Shown here one piece after another: positions 8,046 to 19,000 of a stretch of DNA of 64,000 bases. The stretch's first letter is position 1. The number at the start of each line of letters is the position of its first letter. The notes under the pieces are model-generated. The model was not told where the DNA came from, made no database searches, and saw only the letters and a list, made by a program, of their open reading frames with translations. A program made the translations under genes and the position numbers. Source of the DNA: an uncultured Bacteroidota bacterium (GTDB lineage Bacteria; Bacteroidota; Bacteroidia; Chitinophagales; Chitinophagaceae); contig CAIWHI010000271.1 of NCBI GenBank assembly GCA_903912435.1, positions 68,089 to 132,088 of the forward strand, given 5' to 3'.

Positions 8046-11000
8046 TTAGTTACTCCCTAGTTTTGATTCTAGATCATTGACTTTTGCAGTTAGTTCTTTG
8101 ATGGCTTCGATTAGCAGAGGCACAAGCTTTTCATATTGCACAGTCATATAGTTTTGACCAGAAATAGAATTTCCTTCACCATCCGTATCGAAAGGTGCTG
8201 GTTTGATGACCTGTGGCATAACCACCTTTACTTCCTGGGCAAGAACACCAACTTGCTGCGAACGATCAGTATATCCATAAGATTCTGCTAGATCATTGCT
8301 GTTGTATGTCACACCTGAAAGTGTATTGATTTTTGCTAAAGCATCAGGAATAGGTGCGATATTTTCTTTCAGTCTTGCATCAGAGAAGTAAGCGATGATA
8401 TTATCTGAAGCAACAATCTGACCGATGGTTGATTGTGGTGCTGCCGATCCTACACCTAAAGAAAATGATACTCTGGCTTTACCATTAACATCCAAGTTAT
8501 ATGATGGATCAGTATTCGTCCCCATATTAACACCGACATTACCACCAAGTGGATTTAGATTGATAGCGTATCTAGTTGTACTCCCATTATATCCGGACTG
8601 AATCCACTGAGTATAAGTTCCAGTTGATTGACCAAATGCAAGATAATTTCCACCATTTCCACCAACAGCAAATGATGAACCGGTTACAATAGCAGAAGAA
8701 TTGGTATTTGCTGCCGATACCGAAGACCCGGAAATGATTGAACCAGTAAATGTTGCGCCCGAAAGAGCAGCATAAGATGATAATGCAGAAGAAGTAATAT
8801 AACCGGAAGGATTTGTAGAATTATATGGTGTATAACCAAGACCAGTAGTTACTTGTGATGATGTTAAAGAACCACCATATGTTCCTGTAATACTTGCTGC
8901 CGACCCGCTTACGTTAATACCCCAAGTTCCAGAAGCACCTGATCCGGATGGTGTTGGTGGTGTATAACCAAGACCAGTAGTTACTTGTGATGATGTTAAA
9001 GAACCACCATAAGTTCCTGTAATACTTGATGCTGACCCGCTTACGCTAATACCCCAAGTTCCAGAAGCACCTGATCCTGTTAGTGTTGGTGCATAAGAAT
9101 TATAGTTGGATGAATCAAGCAAATTTTTCCAAGTTGCATAGCTTCCTGATGTTATCGTTGAACCATAATATGCATTACTGCCATCATAATTCATCCAGAA
9201 ACCACCCCAACCACCGCTAGTGTCTCTATTAGAAATCTTATAGAAATAACCATAGCTATTTGTTGGTATTCCAGAAGCAGAACTGGATATCATAGCAGAA
9301 TAACCTATTGGATAACCTGCCCACGTAGTTGTTGTTGCTGGTGTTTGTATCGCAGCACCACCAGTATAACCATTATATGTTGTGGTGTTGTAACCATTAA
9401 TCGCAGCGCCATTTGTAGCATTGGCGAAACCAAGACCGGTCACATAGGATTGTGTTGCTGCTTGCGCTCCATTGATCAATACGTTTGATGGAAGAGACAC
9501 ATAAGCAGCAGAAATCGCAAGATTTGCCCAGGTAGTTCCATTCCAGTAACCTATAGTGGCTGTGTTAGCTGATGTTTCTGGTCTAATGGTGAAATAATGG
9601 GAAAAGTCACTCGCGCCAACGGTGAATGTATCAATATTATTGGCTGATGCTTGAACTGCCAATCTAGATGATGGGGAGGTTGTTCCAATACCAAAGTTGC
9701 CGGTAGATGTGATGCGCATACGTTCCGATTGGTTAGTGTAGAACGTCAGACCGGCATACCCAGCCAACGAAACAAAACTGCTGCCAGGAGCGCCAATGCC
9801 GTAATTGGGTATGGCACTTAGACCCGAAGGAGTGAAGTAGCTGGAATCAACTGTGGTAGCAAAGCCAGTGGTTGAATATGTTTCTCCAACGACGTGAAGT
9901 GCGGAGGCCGGGGAGGTTGTTCCAATACCAAAATTACCATTAGCAACGAGAGCAACCTGTGGAAGCCCAGAACCGTTACCCCAGTATTGATTATTTGCAA
10001 CATATCCGATATATGCAACATTACTCCCAGCAATAATCTGAGCATAGGGAGAACCATTGTTTTCATATAGATTAAAATCTAAGTATGAATAACCAGTATG
10101 TGTGGTTAATTGTAATTGTGAAACAGCAAGAAGACCAGCGGATTCGTTATCAATTAAAACACCGGTCGTTCCATTCTGGTCTTTTCTGAAAACACCACTC
10201 CAATTTCCTGGAAACCCATATTCATTCCCAATCGAATTAACAAAAATGCCACTGGATGATCTTATGCCTCCGGATACATCTAGTTTAACTGCTGGTGTTG
10301 AAGTTCCAATGCCGAGATTACCATTAGCAACTGAATAAGTTGCAGTTCCAATGGTTAGAGTATTTGTTGAAAATACCGGTGATGCTAATGGTGCATAAAT
10401 TGCAGCTGCATTTGCGACAGCATTAGCATATGCGGTTGCAGCATTACCTGTTATTGCTGTATTTAAAGTAGTAACATTTGCATTTAGCATCGCCGCAGAA
10501 TTAGCAATAGCATTAGCATAAGCAGTGGCCGAGTTACCGGTAATCTGAGACTGAAGAGTGCTTACGTTTGCATTTAGCATCGCCGCAGAATTAGCAATAG
10601 CATTTGAGTAAGCAGTATTAATGGCCGAATTTACGTTTGTACCACCAATGATAACGGAAACCGCATTAACTGTATTAGCGTTTAAGTTCCAAAGGTTTGT
10701 TGCTCCACCAAGTAAAATATTGTTGGTCGAAGGAAGAAGTGCCACATTTGACTGCAATGAAGAAGTAGCATTATTCCAAAGGAATGAAGCAACATTATTA
10801 CCGATATAGATACCACCACCATCTGCAGCCAAAGCTGTAGAAGTATTGGCAAGATAGAAAGCTTTATCGGTTGTAGTGATAACTGTTGAATTTACGAATG
10901 TGGTAGAACCGGAAAGAGTAAGGTTACCAGACACGGTAAGATTACCACCAATATTAGCTGAACCGGTGACATTAATAGCTGTAGTGTTGACCTGACCAGT

Positions 11001-11396
11001 GAAAACTGCTCCTGCAAGAGGTGCATAAAGAGCCGCTGAGTTTGCAACAGCATTTGCATATGCCGTAGTTGCATTACCGGTAATCATCGTAGCAATGCTT
11101 GTGCCATTGATCGACACCGCACCAGCTGTAATGGTTGTGTTTACGCTAGTATTTCCTACAAAAAGTGTAGTAGTATTCGCAACCACATTGGCACCGATAT
11201 TGACTGTAGTCGAAGCCAATACGTTTGCTGTGTTTACTGTGGTAGAGTTCGCATAAAAAGCGCCAGATGCGATAGTGTAGGAGGTAGCATTAACTGAAGT
11301 AGCATTTAGAGCAGCTGCATTGACTACTGTCGAATTAGCAGTGAAGCTTCCGTTAACAGTTATACCATTCTTTACGATAAAATTATTATAAGGCAT
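8046..11396 (-). CDS. Long tail fibre with C-terminal S74 self-cleaving chaperone
   Basis: 1116 residues. A long Ala/Asn/Thr/Ser-rich shaft contains repeats such as ITGNAATAYANAVANAAA and a pair of near-identical GSGASGTWGI(S/N)VSGSA segments. The C-terminal ~110 residues are an intramolecular chaperone of the peptidase S74 type: YFSDARLKENIAPIPDALAKI, then VGVLAQEVKVVMP and YEKLVPLLIEAIKEL ending in a coiled coil. In that family the chaperone drives trimerisation and is cut off just before the Ser of SDARLK, with Ser and Lys as the catalytic pair; both are present. The protein is therefore a trimeric host-contact fibre. A TATAAATAG late promoter lies 29 bases upstream. Confidence 0.9.
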   Translation of the reverse strand: MPYNNFIVKNGITVNGSFTANSTVVNAAALNATSVNATSYTIASGAFYANSTTVNTANVLASTTVNIGANVVANTTTLFVGNTSVNTTITAGAVSINGTSIATMITGNATTAYANAVANSAALYAPLAGAVFTGQVNTTAINVTGSANIGGNLTVSGNLTLSGSTTFVNSTVITTTDKAFYLANTSTALAADGGGIYIGNNVASFLWNNATSSLQSNVALLPSTNNILLGGATNLWNLNANTVNAVSVIIGGTNVNSAINTAYSNAIANSAAMLNANVSTLQSQITGNSATAYANAIANSAAMLNANVTTLNTAITGNAATAYANAVANAAAIYAPLASPVFSTNTLTIGTATYSVANGNLGIGTSTPAVKLDVSGGIRSSSGIFVNSIGNEYGFPGNWSGVFRKDQNGTTGVLIDNESAGLLAVSQLQLTTHTGYSYLDFNLYENNGSPYAQIIAGSNVAYIGYVANNQYWGNGSGLPQVALVANGNFGIGTTSPASALHVVGETYSTTGFATTVDSSYFTPSGLSAIPNYGIGAPGSSFVSLAGYAGLTFYTNQSERMRITSTGNFGIGTTSPSSRLAVQASANNIDTFTVGASDFSHYFTIRPETSANTATIGYWNGTTWANLAISAAYVSLPSNVLINGAQAATQSYVTGLGFANATNGAAINGYNTTTYNGYTGGAAIQTPATTTTWAGYPIGYSAMISSSASGIPTNSYGYFYKISNRDTSGGWGGFWMNYDGSNAYYGSTITSGSYATWKNLLDSSNYNSYAPTLTGSGASGTWGISVSGSASSITGTYGGSLTSSQVTTGLGYTPPTPSGSGASGTWGINVSGSAASITGTYGGSLTSSQVTTGLGYTPYNSTNPSGYITSSALSSYAALSGATFTGSIISGSSVSAANTNSSAIVTGSSFAVGGNGGNYLAFGQSTGTYTQWIQSGYNGSTTRYAINLNPLGGNVGVNMGTNTDPSYNLDVNGKARVSFSLGVGSAAPQSTIGQIVASDNIIAYFSDARLKENIAPIPDALAKINTLSGVTYNSNDLAESYGYTDRSQQVGVLAQEVKVVMPQVIKPAPFDTDGEGNSISGQNYMTVQYEKLVPLLIEAIKELTAKVNDLESKLGSN

Positions 11397-11424
11397 CCTC
11401 GGTTCCCTTTCCCCGGAGTTTTAA

Positions 11425-11433
11425 CTATTTATA
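11425..11433 (-). promoter_or_regulatory. T4-type late promoter for S74 fibre
   Basis: TATAAATAG on the minus strand, 29 bases upstream of the fibre start at 11396. Confidence 0.7.
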
Positions 11434-11436
11434 TAG

Positions 11437-11465
11437 TTGACACACCTGAAAACCGATGGTATAAT
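11437..11465 (+). promoter_or_regulatory. Perfect sigma70 promoter, antisense orientation
   Basis: TTGACA at 11437-11442 and TATAAT at 11460-11465 with a 17-base spacer: an exact consensus on the plus strand, although every gene here is on the minus strand. Transcription would run antisense into the glycosyltransferase gene. No sizeable plus-strand gene follows. Confidence 0.6.
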
Positions 11466-11483
11466 CCTACTAAGGCTACAATG

Positions 11484-13199
11484 TTAAGACAGCATAACTT
11501 CTTCTAGTTCTTCATACTTGATTCTAGCTGGTTTATGAACTTGAATGAGCAAACGAGTTGTTAAAGCAACATTGTTGTAGGTATTCAAAGCAAAATCAAG
11601 TTCTTCTTGAGTTATGGTTTTCTCATCAATTCGTTTCTGCCAAGGTCCAGTAAACTCAAACTGAGTATCAAGCACACTGATATCAATGTCATGTTCAAAG
11701 GCAAGATAGCTTACACCTTGTTTAGACTTTGCTCTATTTAAAAGACTGACCCTATCGAATAGATGAAATAAACCAACTGTGATTGGGCGTCTATGAGTTG
11801 GATCATCAAAGGCAGTATCACAACGCCAATGAGGAACAACGATTTCCCATATTGCTCCATGACAAGAAATACGATACATTTCTTTCAAGACGTTTATTAA
11901 GTCTTCACCAGTATTACCAAGGTGTTCTAGAACGTCCTTTGCTACGATATGACAAAACTCATCATCCTGCCAGGGTAACGGTTTATTGAGATCAACCACT
12001 TCATCTGGTTTCGCTGATTCTAGAATATCCACATTGAGGAATCCAGGAAGTTTTTGGAACCCACATCCCATATGAAGTTTTCTTGGTTCACGATCACAAT
12101 TTGGCATTTCGTTATATTTCAGATTAAACTTTATTTCCAAAGAACCATAAAGTTCTTCAAATGTCTTATCCCACTTGTTCGGTTCTTTTTGGCGGAATAA
12201 CTTAACACTCTCGTAATAAGGAGATGTGATAGAACTGGGAGCGCCAAGAGTCCAGGTATGATATGGAAGGATTGGAACGATAACCCAAGTTTCTTTACCC
12301 ATAGCAGCGGACAAATGGGCGATTGAAGTGCAACTTGTAATGACTAAATCCATATTAGCGATAGCAGCGGCAGTATCTTCCCAGGATAATAGAAGATATT
12401 GCAGGTCTGTTATGTTCTTTGGAAGTGGAACGGTGTTATCATCTCTCTGAAGAGAATATACTTCAAGTTCTTGATACTTCGCTATATTGCTAATGAACTC
12501 TACTGGGAATTTACGAAACTGCTGGTGTTCGAACTTAGGATTGCCTGCCCAACGAATGCCAACCTTGATCTTATCGCTTTTAATAATCGAAGACCATATA
12601 TTGACTGATTCTTCTAGTGGAAAGATATAAGGTTTGTTTGGAAAATTATCGAATGTCTTGTGACCAGATATCCAGCCGGCAGAGAAACCAGGAACCCAGA
12701 AATCGTGCTGGACCTTGTGTGCTTCGTTTCTCAGAATGACCTGATCTACACCAGGAACTCTTGATAAAAGCGAAACAAGTTCAGGAGCGCAGGCAACCGT
12801 TACTTTCTCGAATCCAATATTCTTAAGTGACTGGGCAAAACGAACATGGATCATTTCATCACCATAACCACCTTCTAGTGATAGGATGATTGACTTACCA
12901 TTTGGATCATGTTCTTCTGGATTGAAGATTGGGGCATCTGTTTTTAAAGGTGATCCACCATAGACATTAAGATGCCTGCCAGATTCTAATGCCTGACACC
13001 CTTCTAAGTATTTGCCTTGCTGAATTAGATACCAACCACGATTGAATTGATGACGTAACCAAATTTCTTCATGTGATTGCTTATCGTCTGTGCGTTCTAG
13101 ATTGCCATAACCTAGTTTTTCAAGTTTTTCGGATAGTTCCCAACCCTTATCAAACTCACCAACAAGCATATGTTTTAATTGGCGATCAATGTCATGCAT
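11484..13199 (-). CDS. Glycosyltransferase (GT9/heptosyltransferase-like) fused to a SAM methyltransferase
   Basis: 571 residues with three parts. Residues 1-90 look helical and TPR-like. Residues ~100-350 resemble GT9/O-GlcNAc-transferase-type glycosyltransferases: LSLEGGYGDEMIHVRFAQSL, KVGIRWAGNPKFEHQQFRKF, and the donor-site motif TSCTSIAHLSAAMGKETWV. From ~375, RKLHMGCGFQKLPGFLNVDI and FCHIVAKDVLEHL are methyltransferase motif I and following elements. It is embedded among fibre genes with its own late promoter, so it may decorate a virion surface protein or host glycan; the acceptor is unknown. Heptose genes lie at 62.3-63.9 kb. The fold assignment is firm; the substrate is not. Confidence 0.8.
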   Translation of the reverse strand: MHDIDRQLKHMLVGEFDKGWELSEKLEKLGYGNLERTDDKQSHEEIWLRHQFNRGWYLIQQGKYLEGCQALESGRHLNVYGGSPLKTDAPIFNPEEHDPNGKSIILSLEGGYGDEMIHVRFAQSLKNIGFEKVTVACAPELVSLLSRVPGVDQVILRNEAHKVQHDFWVPGFSAGWISGHKTFDNFPNKPYIFPLEESVNIWSSIIKSDKIKVGIRWAGNPKFEHQQFRKFPVEFISNIAKYQELEVYSLQRDDNTVPLPKNITDLQYLLLSWEDTAAAIANMDLVITSCTSIAHLSAAMGKETWVIVPILPYHTWTLGAPSSITSPYYESVKLFRQKEPNKWDKTFEELYGSLEIKFNLKYNEMPNCDREPRKLHMGCGFQKLPGFLNVDILESAKPDEVVDLNKPLPWQDDEFCHIVAKDVLEHLGNTGEDLINVLKEMYRISCHGAIWEIVVPHWRCDTAFDDPTHRRPITVGLFHLFDRVSLLNRAKSKQGVSYLAFEHDIDISVLDTQFEFTGPWQKRIDEKTITQEELDFALNTYNNVALTTRLLIQVHKPARIKYEELEEVMLS

Positions 13200-13231
13200 A
13201 TTTTAGACCCCATAATGTAATATAACTAAGA

Positions 13232-13240
13232 CTATTTATG
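13232..13240 (-). promoter_or_regulatory. Late promoter-like element
   Basis: CATAAATAG on the minus strand 33 bases before the glycosyltransferase start, overlapping the RCC1 gene stop; one mismatch to TATAAATA. Confidence 0.5.
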
Positions 13241-15497
13241 TTGTGATAGCAGCGAATGCTCTACCGCCCAGAGAACCAGTTATAGCAGACCAATTAGTTG
13301 TGGTTGCGATTTGAACCGGTGATGATCTAGCAGCAGTTGCAGATGCGTCTCCAAGAGGTATTTTACTGGTATCATCATAACCCCAAGTGAACAATCTATT
13401 ACTTGCATCTATTGCTGCTGCGGAAGGAAATCCACCAGCGCCTGCTTCTGATGCATAAACCGCAATCCAAGAAGAAGTTCCAATGTGAACTGGTGATGAT
13501 TTAGAAACTGTAGTTCCATCTCCTAGTTGTCCATAAGGATTATTTCCCCAAGTATAAAGAGCGCCAGTTGATAAAATCCCAGCGGACCACGCCCCAAACA
13601 TAGAAATAGCGGTCCAAGAAGAAGTTCCGACTTGCACAGGAGAAGATGTAGCAGTTGTGCTTCCACTACCAAGCTCCCCAATACCATTTTCTCCCCAAGT
13701 GAATAATCTATTTTTGATATCGATAGCGCCAGTTGATGCAGTATAGAAACCACTATGTGATCCCGCAGAAACAATCAACCATGAAGATGTTCCAATCTGA
13801 ACAGGAGAATATCTGGTTATGTAAGTTCCATCCCCAAGATTTCCATTCGGTGAGTAACTAAGATTTCCATTATATCCCCAACCAAAAAGAGCGCCAGTCT
13901 TTAATATTCCCATATTATAATAATAACCGGAAGAAATTGAAGACCAACTCGATGTTCCAATTTGAACTGGTGAGTTACTATATGCTGTGCCTAGATAATT
14001 TAATCCAAGTTCACCATAGGTATTATCGCCCCAAGAATATAGTTTGTTTGCCGAAGTAGTTGCAACTTTAAATTGATAACCTGCTGCTATCGCATTCCAA
14101 CTTATAGAAATTGAAGCGCCGATCTGAACTGGTGATGAATAATTAAGCAAGCTACCATCGCCTATAGCACCACCAGCACCTTGACCCCAAGTATAAAGAG
14201 CGCCGGTTGTTACTTGTCTTGCCATTGAGGTTTGATAACCTGCTGATATTGCGTTCCAACTTGAGGTTCCGATATGAACAGGTGATGATTTAGATGTTGT
14301 TGTCCCATCACCTAATTGACCAGAAGCATTATTTCCCCAGGCATAAAGAGCACCAGTTGAAGTTATACCTAATGCGTGTTGATCACCTGCTGCAATAGAA
14401 GACCAGCTAGATGTTCCAATATGAACAGGTGAAGATTTTGAAACAATCGTGTTATCACCTAGTTGACCAAAACCATTTGTCCCCCATGTATAAAGTGCTG
14501 TATTAATAGTGCCACCATTATAAATTGTGGCGACAGAAAAAGATTTACCAGCAGAAATTTTTTGCCAATTTGATGTTCCAACTTGGATCGGTGATGACTT
14601 AGAAACAGTCGTTCCATCGCCTAACTGCCCAGCACTATTATCACCCCAAGTAAATAGAGTGCCATAGCCGCCAAGTGTGCCTACGGTTCCCATGGTATGA
14701 TTAAATCCAGCCGATACATTAGTCCAACTAGACGTTCCAACATGGATCGGTGATGACTTAGAAACAGTCGTTCCATCGCCTAACTGCCCAGCACTATTAT
14801 CACCCCATGCATATAAAGTTCCACTAGCACCGTTGTTAATAAAACCCAAAGCCATAGAATGCGAATAACCAGCAGAAACCAATATCCAAGAAGATGCCCC
14901 AATATGAACAGGAGAAGACTTAGAAACAGTAGTTCCATCACCTAATTGACCAACCGTATTATCACCCCAAGCGAATAAAGCTCCATCAGAACGAATTGCT
15001 ACTACGTGAGAAGCACCTGCTGCAATTGAAACCCAACTCAAAGCACCAACTGGTTGTGGTAAATAATTTGTGAGAGCATTTCCTTGTTGCCCATAGCTAT
15101 TATCACCCCAAGCAAATAACAAACCATCAGAACGAATACCGGCGCTTGCAAGATATCCAGCAGAAACGACTGTCCAAGAAGATGTTCCGATTTGAATAGG
15201 CGATGATTGTGATGTTAATGTTCCATTTCCAAGTTCACCATAGCTATTATCGCCCCAAGCAAATAGCAAACCATCAGAACGAATTGCTAGGGTATGTTCA
15301 AACCCCATCGCCACTTGTTTCCAGGATAGCGAACCAATATGAGTTGGCAATGATCTGTTAGTTACAGTTCCATCACCAATTACACCGCCAGTCCCTAAAC
15401 CTTGGACATTTTGCCCACCCCAAGCATAAAGTTGTTTAGATGCTGCTGGTGTTCCTGGTGTGCCTTTTTTTAATAATAAAGAACTTGCTACTAACAT
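13236..15497 (-). CDS. RCC1-repeat beta-propeller protein of the tail region
   Basis: 753 residues made almost entirely of about 14 tandem repeats of ~50 residues. Each has the form LxxWGDNxxGQLGDGTxxxxSSPxxIGTSSWxxISAG. This is the regulator-of-chromosome-condensation (RCC1) blade pattern; 14 blades would make two seven-bladed propellers. The repeats are very similar (GQLGDGTTVSKSSPVHIG recurs several times), suggesting recent unit duplication. The N-terminal ~20 residues are non-repetitive. It lies between a tail-fibre chaperone gene and the glycosyltransferase gene, so a virion surface or receptor-contact role is likely but unproven. No enzyme motif is visible. Confidence 0.85.
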   Translation of the reverse strand: MLVASSLLLKKGTPGTPAASKQLYAWGGQNVQGLGTGGVIGDGTVTNRSLPTHIGSLSWKQVAMGFEHTLAIRSDGLLFAWGDNSYGELGNGTLTSQSSPIQIGTSSWTVVSAGYLASAGIRSDGLLFAWGDNSYGQQGNALTNYLPQPVGALSWVSIAAGASHVVAIRSDGALFAWGDNTVGQLGDGTTVSKSSPVHIGASSWILVSAGYSHSMALGFINNGASGTLYAWGDNSAGQLGDGTTVSKSSPIHVGTSSWTNVSAGFNHTMGTVGTLGGYGTLFTWGDNSAGQLGDGTTVSKSSPIQVGTSNWQKISAGKSFSVATIYNGGTINTALYTWGTNGFGQLGDNTIVSKSSPVHIGTSSWSSIAAGDQHALGITSTGALYAWGNNASGQLGDGTTTSKSSPVHIGTSSWNAISAGYQTSMARQVTTGALYTWGQGAGGAIGDGSLLNYSSPVQIGASISISWNAIAAGYQFKVATTSANKLYSWGDNTYGELGLNYLGTAYSNSPVQIGTSSWSSISSGYYYNMGILKTGALFGWGYNGNLSYSPNGNLGDGTYITRYSPVQIGTSSWLIVSAGSHSGFYTASTGAIDIKNRLFTWGENGIGELGSGSTTATSSPVQVGTSSWTAISMFGAWSAGILSTGALYTWGNNPYGQLGDGTTVSKSSPVHIGTSSWIAVYASEAGAGGFPSAAAIDASNRLFTWGYDDTSKIPLGDASATAARSSPVQIATTTNWSAITGSLGGRAFAAITT

Positions 15498-15500
15498 ATT

Positions 15501-15998
15501 TTAATTCTGAATCGTTGGTTGTGTCGGATAAGTTACGATAGTTCTTATAGTCACATCAACATTATTGAAGGTGTCTGGTAAGTCTCTGAGTGCTTGTCTA
15601 TATTCCGCCCACTGAGATATAAAGTTCGCTGACTTAATCTTTTGAACATCAGAAAGTTGTGTCCAGTCAGATTGAGAAAGTAACACGTCTCTGGTTGCTC
15701 TCACATTAGCTAAGAAAGCATCCTTAAAACTCGTTACCGGAGCAGGATTTTCTATTTGAGAAATGACAGGTGTTTCAATGACTACATTGTTCTCAAAGCT
15801 GTAAGTATTATCGCTAATGAACTGAGTGGCAGCATCAAAAGAAACATTTGCCTGCTGGATTGTATACCAGCCTAGCGAATTCAATAGAGCTTCATTGCCT
15901 TCCGCTTTATAGAGTCCACTCACATTTCCCCAATTTTCAGGAAGAGTATAGTGTCTTTCGATTATCTGGTTATCAACTACAAGAGCAAATTTTGACAT
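15501..15998 (-). CDS. Tail fibre assembly chaperone-like protein
   Basis: 165 residues. The C-terminal half, FLANVRATRDVLLSQSDWTQL followed by WAEYRQALRDLPDTF, is the pattern of phage tail-fibre assembly or tail chaperone proteins (RD.LL..SDWTQ...W..YRQALRDLP). The N-terminal half, FALVVDNQIIERHYTLPENWG, resembles the small domain often seen in such proteins. It is encoded directly after the 1766-residue fibre, which is probably its client. Confidence 0.75.
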   Translation of the reverse strand: MSKFALVVDNQIIERHYTLPENWGNVSGLYKAEGNEALLNSLGWYTIQQANVSFDAATQFISDNTYSFENNVVIETPVISQIENPAPVTSFKDAFLANVRATRDVLLSQSDWTQLSDVQKIKSANFISQWAEYRQALRDLPDTFNNVDVTIRTIVTYPTQPTIQN

Positions 15999-16008
15999 GA
16001 TAAATTCC

Positions 16009-19000
16009 TTATCTTACATCGATCATAGACTGAACACCATACCAAGTCGTTCCACCATTTTCAGTTACGAAAGTGAATATATCGGTGTTTGAACTTACCG
16101 TTGGTGCTGAACCAGAAGGCCACTTGGGAGAACTAGACCAAGTAAAGGTATTTACACCACCATTAGCAAGACGAATAACCATAGCATAAACCGTGTTAGC
16201 AGGAACACTAGTAAAGGTTATTGTTGTAGCAGAACCATTCGCTGTAGCAATGAAGTAGTTTCCAGAAGCACAGTTCACACTGATAGCATTTGTTGAAGCG
16301 ATGGTTTGGGCGATGACACCATAGTTACCACCGATTTGAAGCATTGTGGCAGGAACAGTATTACCGATGCCAACATTGCCAGTGTTGGAAATAGTCATTG
16401 TAGCAGTTGTTGCTACGTTGCCATTGTAGAATGTTATACCATCCGCTGGTCCGACAGATATTCTTCCCATACCTGTAACATAGTCCATAACGATACCATG
16501 AGAGAAAGTATTGTTATAAGAGCCAAGAGAAATAAATCCATTAGATGCCTGGATGTTATTGCCAAGAATAAACGAAGAGAACGTGACGTTGGATGAGAAC
16601 GTCTGAGTATTAGACCAAGAATATTGGGCAGCAGTGTTAACACCAGCAGAAGCAGCAGCCCAATAAACATTACCTGTAGCGCCAGAAGATGTTAGAACAT
16701 ACCCCGCTGTGCCATTCGAACCGTTTGCTGTGATTGTGTTTGAGAAAGTAATACCATTGCTGAAAGTATACATTCCTGTAATGGTAAACGCAGCAGAAGT
16801 ATTAACCACATTTGCCGGTAACTGCGCAAAAGGCAATGTTCCAGTTGTGATATTTGTTGCATTGGTATAATAAGAACCCGGTTGTGAGTTTAGGTTCGTC
16901 GCGTTCGATGCTGTTCCTGTAACATTACCGGTGAACAATGATGCAGTGACATTAGCGGCATTTAGTGATCCACCAATAACCACATTACCTGAAACGTTTG
17001 CTGTTCCTGTAACTTTTAAAGTAGCATCCGGCGCAGTATTACCGATACCAACGTTACCACCTGGTGTGATTCTCATTTTTTCATTAGCAGCAAGAAGGCC
17101 ACCACTAAAGAAGTTTATATATCCATTACCCGCAGAACCGATTGATAAATTAGTATTTGAAGAATAAACATATGCATCGGAAGGACCATTAATAGTCCAA
17201 GCAACTGTGCTAAAAGTATTACTATTGATACCAACATCGATATAGTTATTGCTTACTAAACCAAGAGAATCATAAGCAATAAAGTCAGCTGATCCATTAC
17301 CAGCTATGGAGAAGTTAGCAATACTAAGTTCCGTCGAAGTATTTGCATTTCCCTGAGCTTGAAGGAGACTTGCATCACCTGCAACTGTAGAATAACCAAT
17401 AGCTATATTTGCTGTTGAGTTACCAACAAAATATGATGTAGTATTAACATAAACATTAGCACCAATATAGATCGCGCTGCTAAAGAAGTTATTAACACCA
17501 GTAAAGTTTAAATTGCCTGAAAGTACTCTTGAATCGGTATTCTGAACATAAGAAGCTGCAGCAATAGTTCCAAGATAATTGGAATTGTTTGCAGTTAGAG
17601 TAAGAACATTTGCTGACAGACCAGCGGTAGTTTGATAGATACCAGCTGCATTTGAAGCAGCATTAGCAATTGCATTGGCATAAGCAGTTGCAGCATTACC
17701 TGTTATCCATGAAGCTACGTTAGCCAAAGTACCAGAAGAGTTGCCAAGGAATCCGGCAGCATTTGAAGTCAAGACTAAAACATTTGAAGAAAGACCAGCG
17801 GTAGTTTGATAGATTCCTGCAGCATTTGCGACAGCATTAGCATAAGCAGTAGCTGCATTACCGGTAATTTGTGTTTGAATAGTAGCAAGTGACAACCCAC
17901 CAAAATTGGTTGAGTTGTTAGAAGTACCAGAAAATGAAGTAGAATTGATGGTTACATTTACAGTTGCATTACCAACATAAATTGGATTTTTGGTGAAGGT
18001 TCCACTACTACCTATTTCCAAGTAGGTATTGACGGCTGGAGCTCCAAAAGTAAAACCTTCTAGATTTGAACCACCGCTTAAAAAGTCTAGTGTGTTGTTT
18101 GTGTAAACATATTTCGTTGGTGAAGATGTATTACGTCCGATTCTCCAATTTGTGTCAGCAGCACCGTTAAATTGAATCGAACCTGCGCCATTAACAACAC
18201 TGATATTATTGCCCGTAAATGAGATATTTGCGGAGAATGTCTGTGTGTTAGACCAAGTATATTGTGCTGCTGTATTAACTGAAGCAGCACCTGGAGAAGA
18301 CCAGAATGCGCCGGTTCCATTTGAAGTCAATACCTGATTTAGTGTTCCAATAGAACCATTTGCTATCAAAGCACCGATTGTTATATTGGCATTGAATACC
18401 GCAGGAGTTGAAACAGAAAATGAACTGGTTATGCTATTAGCAAAAATAGACCAGACAGCTCGAGTGCCATTTGTTGTATTTGTAGTATAAAATACGAAGT
18501 TGTCATCATTTTGCTGAGCAAAATAAACATTACTGCCGCCGGCAAGTGGAGTAAATGTAATCTTTTGTCCATTTAAAGTAGAAGCAAAACCAGCATTAGT
18601 AAAGAAGCCAGATGAGTTCGCAACAACACCAGTACCAACACTTAAGGTAGTCACATTTACAGTATTGGCTAAGACACTAGAAGTAAATGTGATGGTGTTT
18701 GAGAAAGTATATTGGGCAGCAGTGTTAACACCACCACTTGTAACAGTAGACCAATAAACATTTCCGGTAGCACCAGATGATGTAAGTACTTGTCCTGAAG
18801 TTCCATTTGAACCATTTGCAGTAATCGTATTAGAGAATGTTATACCATTACTGTGGGTATGCATTCCGGTAATTGTATAAGCACCGGAAGTATTAACATA
18901 AGAAGTCGATACTACTCCACCAAGATATGTTGAATTGTTGGCTGTTAGAGTAGCTACATTGGCAGATAATCCAGCGGTAGTTTGATAAAGTGCAGCTGCA

